Assembly: GCF_905475395.1 (NCBI RefSeq)
Contig: NC_058339.1
Coordinates: 73,002,520-73,066,519 of the forward strand
DNA length: 64,000 bases
DNA from: Chrysoperla carnea
Taxonomy: Eukaryota; Arthropoda; Insecta; Neuroptera; Chrysopidae
Reading direction: 5' to 3'
The notes under the pieces are model-generated. The model worked only from the letters and a program-made list of their open reading frames with translations, had not been told where the DNA came from and searched no databases. Positions 13,501-26,000 of this stretch are shown here, piece by piece. The number at the start of each line of letters is the position of its first letter. Positions within the stretch are counted from its first letter, which is position 1. The translations under genes and the position numbers were made by a program.

Positions 13501-14022
13501 TAATTAAACTTTCTCGAATTTTCGTCTTCATTGTAAACTAAAATAAAAAAATGTTTGAATAATTGGCGTAAAATTTTTTGGGTTCATAGAGCCGTTCAAA
13601 TTAGTGGGATTACATGCTTGCTTGATCCAAATTGGATAAAATTTGCTTGTGGTAGAGCAAAATTAATTTTTTTATATTTTTATGACATAAAGTTTAAAAA
13701 AATCTTCTTTTTGGATATTTTGGTCAAATTTTATCGTATTTAAACGAGTTTAATTTTTTGAAACCCACTAATTTTGGGTCAGATTATTCATTTTTCATGG
13801 TAGTTATTCGTTTATATTAGCCCTTATATCAAATATGCAAATCACAATACTGTTTTTTCGAAATTTATTGAAGATACGTTAAATTTGACGTAATATTTGA
13901 AAAGAATGATCCAAAATTAGTGGGATTATATCTTTGATTGATCCAAATTGGATAAAATTTGCGCGTGGTAGAGCAAAATTAAATTATTTTTTATTTTATT
14001 GGACATTCCTCGCTTTTAAAAA

Positions 14023-14054
<32 letters not shown>

Positions 14055-17000
14055 CTTAAATATTAATGTTTTATGAAATGTTGGCGAAATAACGAAATAC
14101 CTTTTATTTTCATCTTTAATTGTTTATAACTTTTGCAATTTTGTATGTGCTAAAAAACGTTTTCGTCACATTTTTCTAGACATCATTCCGAATTCAAGCT
14201 ATCGCACGTATTTTACGCCCATTATCTCTATATTTCACCAACTTGAACTTATGTTGACTAGGCTAAAAGTGTGGAAATAATTAAGTAGTCGAAATGTTAT
14301 CCAAAATTTTGATAATTTAGATCTTCCATGGAATATTCCGGAGCTTACTTCCATCATGTCATTTTATGCAATCACAAATATTTCAATTGGATCTGTGAGA
14401 GTCTTTACCAAACAAAAACAATACTTTTTATTTTTCAAAAAAAAAAACTTGTTTGTTTTTAGATACGAATTATGTACTTGCAAATTATAAAACTGAGGCA
14501 TGCAAACGACCTCCTAGGTTATGCCGTCAAGGATATGCGTGCCCACAATATCATAATAGTAAAGATAAACGACGGAGTCCACGAAAATTTAAATATAGGT
14601 ACAAATTTTTTAAAATTTTTCAATGGATACCAAAAATTATTCAAAAATATTTTACGAACATTTGTGAAAAATGTTCGCGATTCAATTGTTTTAAAAAATA
14701 ATAATAATCTGTTCGTCCAAAATTTTTAAGTGAAAAAAACGGTTTTAGGATACATTTATTCATCGGAAATATTCGAGTTTAATCTCGTTTTAATTTTTTT
14801 TTGTATACTTATACCTCGCTAAGATTTTCTTCAGAATGTTAATTTAGTTTTTAAGTTGTATTTTTAGGCGTGTTACCACATTTACCCGAATTTTTGCTCC
14901 TATTTTCCGGGTAAATCTGTGTAATTTTTTCTATTTGTTACTTTATCAAAAGTATTATAAAAATCAAATTATAATGATATCACAATAGTGACTTTCTATA
15001 TTGAATTAAACACTTAACTTGGTGAATTAAACACTGTTTATTGCACTTTATTTGAATCGAACCACGTTGGCAAAATGTCGAAAGTCATATTTAAACACTA
15101 ATGACATACAGGGTGGATAATTTTAATCTCTAATGGCTAATAGCTCGCTTTGTAGTTAACCAAGCAAAAAATAATTTAAACAAAACTTGCAGAGTTTTTA
15201 TAAGGGGCATCATGTTCTGACATCAGATTGTACCTAGTTCTCCGGGTTGCTTTAATAGTCAATTTATATCTTAAAAGTAAGAGATAGAATAACACAAATT
15301 AGAAAGTTGATCCTCATAAAAAACTTTTTCAAAAATTGTTAGCTTTCGGAGGAAATGCGACTTAAGGCAACTTCGTAGGAAATGCGACTTAGCTTTAGAA
15401 AAATATTTTAGACAAAGGTTATCAAGGACCAAGAAAGATCATTCTGTGTTAATAATTTTTAACTCCAGATAAATTTTCAAAATCATTTGAAGTTCAAATA
15501 ACCTTAGAATTAGAAAGGTCAAAGTCATGGACGCAGCGAATGTACTCTTTTGTCCTTGACAACTTTTGGCTAAAGCATTTTTCTGTAGCTAGGGTGTTTT
15601 CTTTCGATGACATATTTTTAACTACAAAACGAGCTCTTAGCCATAAAGACTAAAATGGCCCACGCTGAATGCGAGACGTTAATTTCAACGATTCGACATA
15701 CATTTTCTTTTTGAAAATGAAATAACTACGTGAAATTCATAAATTTTAATATTGGAGTAAAATTATAATTTTCGAAATGCGATACTTTTTTTAAAATTTC
15801 GTAATATTAAGCATCTCTGATTTTAATTAATAAGAGGGAAACTAAAGTTTGATTAATTATAATGGCTCATTTTTTCTATTTTTGCACTCTACTTAATCTA
15901 TATCCAATCATAATTAAAGGAATTATTCATATTTTAAATGTATGGGTGCTACAGTTTCGACGTTATTTTTGAATGTACTGTCATTTCAGGGTTTTTGCTT
16001 TAGAATGTCTGGTATTTTGACATAATCTGGTAATCGAATAATTTTTCGTAGCGTGATGAATCTTTATATGTATCAACGTGTCATTTTTTCTAAAGAAATA
16101 GTTAATGAGGCCATAGATGTGCCGTCCAATAATTTTGACTTCGTTATTATTGGGATTCGCAATTAATTCTTCCTTAATGACGTTTTCTACGCAATATCAA
16201 GCAAAAACATTTTAAAGTGTAGTTTGATGACGTCAGTGTTTTCACCAAGCCATTACGATATACAAAGGAGGGCAATTAATATCGATTTTTTGTTGATTTG
16301 TTACATTTCTGGCCAGTTTTAAGATTCTTTTATTGTATTTCTATTTTCTAGATAGTTGAAGTATCTTTGTTGTCCTGAATTATCAAATCATCAAAAAGGC
16401 GCGCTTGCCAACCAAGATGATGTCACTTGTTAATAATAAATGACATTCTAGTACAAAATTCCAAAATATCGAGAAATTTTAAAATAACATCGAAAATGAA
16501 AAACCCTTTGTTTAAAATAAATATTTTAGGTTATGGTCAGACGTAACATTTTACCGTAATTTCAGGACGATTAGAATTTTGAGAGGTTATATTTTCATAG
16601 GCGATAATTTCTCTTTTAGGTGGCCTGAAAAGTTTTTAATACGTGACAAGCTTAAAATTGAATTCATTGAGAATGATATTAAAATCAGAACATTTTGGAC
16701 ATCACACTAAGCTTCATTGAGTGTCGGACCTAATCATTTTTATGTTATTCAATTATCTACAGACACATATATGAATGTATCGATTTTAGCGACATATCGG
16801 CTAAAGTGACCAATATTCATTGGAATTATAAGCAAATATACCGAACGACCGATGAATGTAAAATATTTTTTTAACCACCGAACCAAAAAGAAAGGGTGTT
16901 ATAAGTTTGATCGTTATTTGTGTCTTTCTGTATGTGACATCCGTAGCTCCTAAACGCACCAACTGATTTTTATGTTTGGAAGGTCATTTAATGGAGAGTG

Positions 17001-20000
17001 TTTTTAGTTATATTTGAAGAAAATTCTTCCAAGATAAGAGCATGTAGAGAATTTTTTTACCTCCTCCTCTTCGGTATCCTCGCGTAATTAATGAATGGCC
17101 CCTAATGATAAAATTTGTTGGTCCCTTCAATATTATGACCGATTTTGAATGTATCTCAAGTCAAAATACGCGGAAAAGTTGAACCATTCTAACTGATAGT
17201 ACTATAACAGTACATGTAATTCACATATAATGTTATAGCTATATCACTTAGAATGGTAAAACACTAAATTTTTCATGAGACAGAGAGTACATATCATTCT
17301 CAATGAATATAGCTTGATAGTTAAAAAATTTTTGGATCCCTTGGATGATAAGTTCCTGTCTGTTGGTATTTTGTTAGACACAGTCTGTTAAATTTGTAGA
17401 CGTTTTAAAATGACTGACTAATAGCACACGAGACGCTAGGTTTATTTGTTAAGTAAAATATTTGTACATTTTGTTCTGTTTTTGTTCGTGATATAATATT
17501 ATTAAACTTCGATGAATGTGTTCAGATCAACACCATGTCCAAGTGTAAAACATGGTGAAGAATGGGGTGAACCAAGTGGTTGTGATGCTGGTGATCAATG
17601 TGCATATTGTCATACACGTACCGAACAACAATTTCATCCAGAAATATATAAAAGCACTAAATGTAATGATGTACAACAGGCTGGATATTGTCCACGTGGT
17701 GTATTCTGCGCATTTGCCCATGTTGAGCGTGAGTTTATTGTATATACACTGGCCTGCATCCTACTCAATTTAAACCCATCTATACAATAATCAAAAATGT
17801 TGTCCATTTTTTATTTTTATAGCTTGTGTTTGTGTTTTTATAGCATAGTGGTATAAGGGAAGTCCGTAACAATAAAATTGCACTTACACGGATTTCTAGA
17901 ACTAGAACTTTCCAGATATGAACTAGGTGTGCCAGGGTTTATCCTGGCAAAAATATTTTTTATATTTTTAATAATTACAAGTATTTTACACTTTCATGGG
18001 AATTAATTTGTAAGAGATCATTTTATTACAAATTTTGTCTATTTTAAAATATCTGAGACATCAGTAAAAAAAAAAAGAAACCCTGGTATTGATTCATATG
18101 CGAAATTTTGAAATCCGTGTAAGTGCAGTTTTACTGTCACGGGTTCCAGGGCTATAGAATTTAATTCAAAAAAAAAAAAAGAGACTAGCTCATGCCAAAT
18201 CCGATAGAAAATTTACGAGAAAACACGATTTTATCACGTTTTCTCCATTCATTTTCTCGGCTTGTACGAATCACAGGAAATCCGTTCGAGTCTCAAATTG
18301 TAGCCGTTAATGGTATTTTTAAATATAATTTTCCACTGAATTTGCGAAAATGCAAAAATAAGTGTTTTGGAAAGTTATTAAATTGTACAATATGCCTGCG
18401 CAATAATTTTTATTTGAAGTAAATTATTTGAATAAGAAAAGTGTTTCCCTGAAAAATTTTTATTGTTATTTTTGCATGTATTAAAAATTGTATTTTGCAA
18501 AACTTGGATTTAAATTAGAATTTTTTTAAATTTTTGTTCCTAATAGATCTGTAGTTTTAAAAGTTCTTATTAGATTCAGTCGAGCTGATTTTGCTCTTTA
18601 ATTAGTTTTTGAATTTTTGATTATTGTATTATTTTTTTAAGATCTCATTTTCCATTTCTTTTTCAAATTTTGTTCTTTTTCGAAATAAATATTTCAAAAA
18701 GTATGCGTCAAAATTATTATGTATATTAAATAATTTAAGTAATTTTCGGCAATGTCCGAAACAAAAGGTTTCAATCGTTTAGAATTTAAAGAATTCAAGA
18801 GTGACTTAATGGCAACTCTAAGGTAAACTGACGTTTTTGGAATTGTTTTGCGCTTAATTGAAAAATTGGAAAACATTTATAATGTTATTATTAAACTACA
18901 ATAAAACGAAGAAACAAAAGTTGTATAACGTTTATTTAGGCGTGATATAAAAGTTTTGTAGCTTCAGAAATAAGGGTTGCCAAATAAAATCATTGTAAAA
19001 CATTTTACTGCATTCAGCCGATGAAAATGCATTAATCGTATCGATCAGTTTAACCGATAATTACCGATACCCCCTTTGAATATTCACTGCGGAATTAACT
19101 CTTACCCATGGGGAATGGAGAAAACGACAGGGTGGCCAAAACCTATCATAGACAAAAGACAATTACTTGCCTAAAGATCACTATGTGTCTCTCAGATCTT
19201 TCTACCCGTATTTACTTTCCAGCTGGATAAGGAACTCGGTCCACTCTCTATGTCTATAGTTTTACTCACCAAAGAAGTAAAAATTTCATATTAGTAGATG
19301 TAATTCTAGTAATTCATATAATAGATGTAATTCGATTTACAAAATTTTAAATATTAAGCATAGTCCTTTAAAAATTAACTGTAAAATTTGAGAGTGAGAG
19401 AGAACTGAAGAGTATATTATCCGGTAATATAACTATCTCTTTTCTTTAGTAGATTTATATCTATCGTACAAGTTCTTTTATCATTGATAACAAAAAATCA
19501 TGAACATACAAATAAAAGACTAGAAGCGTACATTACAATTCATTCGTAAATGTCCATTCTTTATAGCCAATGAAAATACGGCGTTGGTGACACACCAAGA
19601 ATTATCAGCGAAATAGTAAAATGTATCTTGGGATCTAGGAACATAGATTTTTATGTTCTTACTGTCTGTGTAACAAAAATAAAATTTTAAAATTCTTAAA
19701 ATCCCTGTAACTTTACCTTTTATCAATTTTAATAAGTAGCATATCATTGGATAAAACCTCCCCTCCCTTTATAATTTAAAATCGTGCGATATAGAAATAT
19801 GAAAAAAGTATCGATAGTAGTACTCAATAAAGACTCTCTGAAATATAAAAACAATTGGTTTTCTAATCAAATATTTGGAAAGGAACCTTTCGCTAATCGT
19901 CAAACTTGTTGATATTTTAGCCTAAAATAAGTATAGAACGTCGACGTTTCGAAAACGGGGAGTTTAGATGAAAAAAAGTCATAACAAAAATTATTTAGAA

Positions 20001-23000
20001 GTATCCAAAATATAAGATCCAATTGGTTTTGAATCAAATATTTCATAAAAACCACACAATAATCGTTAACTTTATCAGTATCAAATTTTTATCGAAATAA
20101 CGAGTATTTTGGAAACGGTGAGGTTTAGGAAAAATGTCAAAAAATAAAAACCCAATCTTTTTTTTTCTATTTCAAGATTTTTCAGCACGATTGATTATTA
20201 CGAACTTGTAAGAGCGCTCAAGCGCGTAAATTAAAAACCACACTTTCTGATCAACCTGACTTTTTTCTACATCCTCATACGAACAGTTTGTGTCCGGTCC
20301 CTTAAAAATCGGAAATGTACTTTTAATTTCAAGCTTTTGGTCATTTTTTTATTGTAATACCTCAATTATATGGACATTGTGCCACAAAATACTAAATTTT
20401 TTTAATACTTATTACGGATAATATAGTACAATTACCATAAAAACTTGAAGTCGATTGATCGTCTCTAACTCGAAATAAACTTAATTAAATTTCAATTTAA
20501 ACAAGTGAAAACAAACAATTGACTGAGTTAATTGTTGAAATACCATGTATAGGCAGTGTTGATAACTCTGTCACATTTCACATACATACATATCTGACAT
20601 ATTTAACTGATATTCTCATATAATGCGCAAGTGTTGATGCGCACTAGTTTGTTTTTTTGACGTCACGTAAATAACAAAAGATACTCACTTTGATATTAAT
20701 ACATACTATAAAATTTGTACCTAATAAACGCCCTCGTGGGTAAACAGTGATGTTAACAAAAAAATGTTTCAAACGAAAGTTGTTTATTTTTTGGTAAGGA
20801 ACATTTTTTACATTTAAACTTTTATTCTGTCTCTAACCGTTTACAAGATGGGTACTACGGACCCATGACCCAATTGACCCATGTTGCTCATTTACGAACT
20901 TGACCTCACTTTTTACGTCCTAAACACGCTGTAAAAATTTCAGCTTGATATCTCTTTTCGTTTTTGAGTAATCGTGACCACAGACGGACGGACAACCGGA
21001 AATGGATTAATTAGGTGATTTTAGGAACACCTATACCAATTTTTTTTTTGTAGCATCAATATTTTTAGGCGTTACAAACTTGGGACTAAACTTATAATAC
21101 TATGTATATTTCATATATACATGGTATAACAACTCATCGCACACTATGACAGTATAGATATAAATTGTTATATAACGAAGGCCTTTTATTATGGGTATGC
21201 TACACACACTTGATCTATTTTACCTTGTTAGAAATAAACTGATCTTTCTATTTGATTTGTCTGTTATGAGAATTATTAACAATCAATTTTGACTAGACAT
21301 ATGTTTTATCTGCTCTAATAGAATAATTTAAATATTTAAAAAGGTACAAATCTCAAGCAATCTCTGTTTCTCTAATTAAAAATACAAAATGATTTACTTT
21401 TTATTTGCATTCAGGTAGTTATTAAAATTTGAAAAGCTTAAAAATAATCTTTTCCAAGAAAATAAAAACTATCATAAAAGTTTTATGATACTTTCAAATA
21501 TATTCAAAAAGGTCGAAAGTAAATTAAATCATTTTATCTGTATATTTTAAACAAATGCTTAATTTTGAAAAAAATAACATTTTTTAGTGTTAAACTTATT
21601 TTATTTCTTACGTTTAAAACTTATTATATTTCTTACGTTTTCGAAAAGATTTCTATAAGGAAGTGTAATAATTGATCTAACTCGAATATAAAGTTGTATT
21701 TTTAAAAAATTACTTAATTTTTGCTGATCATTTCTTGTAGATTTTGAGTTTAATATTCTTGAAAATTTCTAAAATCTTTCAAATTGCTTATTTTTGAATG
21801 ATTAACATAAATGTGTTTGGAAAATATTAAACTTATTAAGAATTTCTTAAAATTAAATATTATAATCAACGAAGAGTTATCTCGGATGCAATTTTCTATT
21901 TATACAAAGTGCTCCAAATGTCACGCATTCATTTATACAAATATAATTAAATTAAATATTTTCAACTTCAAATTTTTAAAGTGTAAGCCTGTGAGATTTT
22001 GTTGAATTGATGTTTCCAGAGATTTCTTATTTGTTTTAGACATTACATATTCTTGGGTACTTGGTCTAATCGAATACAAATAGAAATAAACTATTTTAGC
22101 ACGAAACGAAACCTCGGAGGTTTCTACACTTTAAAACTATGAAGTCATAATATTAAAATTAATTATAGAAAGTTACTACAATTTTAAAGTTGTTCTTAAC
22201 TTTAGCGCCCAGATACAATGAAAAAAGGGCTTATTTTCAATAGTTAAATCGCTTTCTAAACATAACAATTATAAAATATTTCTGATTTTGACCTTCGACT
22301 TCTTGGAGAAAGACCCTAAAATGAATGACTCGATTAAAAAAAAGGGAAACTAAATGATTGAAACATTTGCATTAAGTTTTAAAATTGAATTAAACAAAAA
22401 AAACAATAACATATCATTCATAATTATTTATTAATTTATTTTAATTAATTTAAATTTAAAAGTATTTTGATGCATACTTTATACAGTCAAAACTGATTAT
22501 AACGACATTAAAAGGACCCATAGTTATGGTCATTATATTCGATAGATTCGATCTAAGAGACGGTATAAGGTCGATCATCACTCATATAGATGAGACATAT
22601 TTTTGATGAATTTTTAAAAAAACCTTCTTAGTTGTCTATCTTAGTTTTTCTATCGAAAAATGTTCATGGTTATTTTTAATTAAATTGATTTTAATCAATT
22701 TTTTCCATCAACGGTTTTTTTTCAAGCAAGCCCATTCCATTATTTTCGTAATTAAGTTATCTTTCTCCTGATATTAATTTTGATTGGTTAACAGATCGGT
22801 GAAGTTCTATATATTAACTTACCTGTTCATATGGTATCAACAGATCTACATCGACCTGTTAACCAATCGAAATTGGTATCATATTCCTCTCTAAATAAAA
22901 TTGGAAAAATATTTCTCTCTAACAATCATATTCAGTTTTCATATAAAAAAAAAGCGTGGCAAATGTCCTAGTTCAGAACCATTGAACTTTAATTATTTTT

Positions 23001-26000
23001 GAAATGGTATTTAATTTCTGTGTCGTTATAATTTAAATGATGGTTGGTTGTTATAAACAATTTGTTGTTGTATCCGGAATTGTATATGTCAGGACCCTAT
23101 CAATTTATCGTTATAATCAATTTTGACTATACATAAAAAATCATTAACCTTTTTTCTGTGGAATCCACCACAATAAAATAAAAAAATAAATAAAAATTCC
23201 TATCCAACCAACTAACAAAACTAATGTATCGCCTATCAACACCAACAACAGCGGTGCTTGCAGAGGAGATGAATGTCGCACGAGATGCTGCTGCCCCCTT
23301 GGATGCTGGTACAAACTTAGCTGATTTATTGAATTCTGCATTACCACAATCAACAAATCAAAGTAGCCTCCAACAACAATTACTTGGTGATAAGAAGGAC
23401 AAAAGCAGTGATAGTTCTGTAAGTTTGTTATTATTATTTTTTTAAAGTTTAAAATATTTTATTTAATTCAGGTAGTTTGATCGTAAATTCACGTTTTTTT
23501 TTTTTTTTTGTTTTTTTTAAGAATTTGATAAAATTAAAATATTGTGTTGAGGTTGATCGGACAGTGCACTCAAAATTTAATCTGTCAATTATTTATTTAA
23601 CATCACTAGTAACCGGATTTGTGTAATTAATTATTTAATTACTAAAAATAATAAATAATCGTCTTTTGATTTTGTCCGTCTTGGCAGACGAAAATTTTCG
23701 TGAATCTTTTTAATTAAGATATTTACAGAACTCTTCGGCAGACGATTTAAAAAAAATTTTTAACGTAATCTATGAGATTGAATTTGTGAAAGTAGAAGTT
23801 TTTTAATTTTTAATCTATTGAAGGTGAAGCAACATTTTCGAAAATATATGCGTTCATTCAACATTTACTGCTGACAATATGTTAAACTAAAAATTTTTAA
23901 TGATTAATAATTACATGAAAACCTTCAACAAATCATAAATCAAATTCAGATCAAACCTTAATCTAAGTGTATTTAATTTATCAAAAGTAATTTTTCAATC
24001 GATTGTGAAGCGATATATTTTTTAATTAAAGGGCACATAATATGCAAATTTCTATATAAAATATAAAAAAAGACAGTTTTGTGTATTTCTTTTTACAGTT
24101 TTTATGAATGCTTTAAAAAACTAATATTAATCAAAGAATTAAAAAAAATTTAAAAATGAATCTTTCTCATCGATTTGTTGAAAAGTTAACATAATGGGCT
24201 CTATAGCTTAAGTGTATCCTTCGTGGGCAGCCAATATAATCTAAACTAACATAAAGTTGAGTATGTGTATACACACAACGTCTAAATATTATGTACAGCT
24301 TGATAACGGCCAAAATATGATATGAATTATTTTAATCGAAATTAATTATCAAGGTTTACGAAATTCTGAAAGGTGTTTTATAAATTAATTTTGTGAAGGA
24401 ATTTAAAATATTTTTAATTTATAAAGTCTAGAGAAGAGATGGCGAACCAATGGCGTCCCACACAATATTTTGGACACTTTATCGATCATAAAATTAACTA
24501 TATTTAACAAATTACAAATCAAAAAAAGCTAACCAAAACAAAAAGGAATTAATTGCAAGTGCAACGAAAGACAGAAATAAACATCCATCGCCGTATATGA
24601 TTAAATATGTTTGCTTGGCTGCAAATGTCTTTGCTCGGCATAGTAAACCGTTTCAAGAGGGACACTTTTTGAAGTTAGCCTGGTTAGCATGTGGTCTACT
24701 TTTTGATTATTTCAATAATTAACACTCCTCTATCTAGAAACTCAATTATATAATCTTAAAACTGATCGGAAATCTAACGGATCAACAAAAATTGACATTA
24801 ACTCTGCTCATTTTATTTCGCTCTGAGCCGTAAAATTTTTAATTACACCACAGCTAATTGTTTTTAAATTTTCAATTTGACTTAATTTTATTTCAGAACG
24901 GAAGTGGTGAGGTATCAGAATCAGCGTCAACAAGCAGTATAGGTTCAAATAGTTCACACAGTAAAGCACCTGGTGCACAATTAAGTAAACCATCATCACA
25001 ACATCAAAATAATATTGGTAATAATCAATCAGGATTTTCATCATCTGTTGGTGGTAACAATACTGGTAACTCTGGTACGAATAATGTGACTGGTGGACCA
25101 CACGGTTTTGGTAGCAACACAATAGATTATCGAACTGAACTTAGTAAACAAATGTTAGCATTGGAGAGTGATCCAACATTATCAAATTTAGAGCGTGAAC
25201 AACGTAAACAAGGCTTGTGTGTTACATATTCACATTTGAATAGTTCATTGGGACAAATACCATATTTTGGTGCATCTGATACCGTTGAATCGGTTGTTGG
25301 TAAGTTATTTTAAAGAATTGTTAAATTTATTTTCTCGTATTTTATTTTGAAAAAGAGATTTAGGTAAAATAGACCGCACAAAATTTCTATAACAGTGTCC
25401 TATTTTTGAACGCAAAGGCTAAAAAGTTCAGAACCCAACCAACTCCTCTATAGTCGACAAACTCAACCCAACCAACTTGTAATTACTATTTTCTATCTAA
25501 AAACAATCCTCCGAAGAAAAATGAAAGCCTGGTTGACAAAATAGAAAAATACCAAAAAACAAACAACTTTTATTTGAAGATTTTTTTCATACATTTAGAG
25601 AAATATGCTTGCCACACTGTTTTCACTCGTAAAAATAATCAACCCACATTCAACAATATACAGTGTGTTTTATTTAACTTGACATATACATGAAACTCGA
25701 AAAATAAGTTTAATCGAGGAAAATGCTTCAAACAAAATATGTTAGTTTCTTTTAAAGGTTTCAGGTTTAGTTAAAACCTCACTTTGTTTCATAACTGGCA
25801 AACATTATATTATTATTAGTTCGTTTCGAAACATTTTTTCGCAAACCGTACAGTTTGCGAAAAAATGTTACCTTTTTAATCAATAATAGGCCAATCAAAT
25901 AAAAAATTTTCGAATAATTAATTTCCAGCAAGTAGGAAATCGTTTTAGTACCTTCATTTAGTTCTAAATGCATGTAATCCGAGTTTGCGCAATTCCAAAA

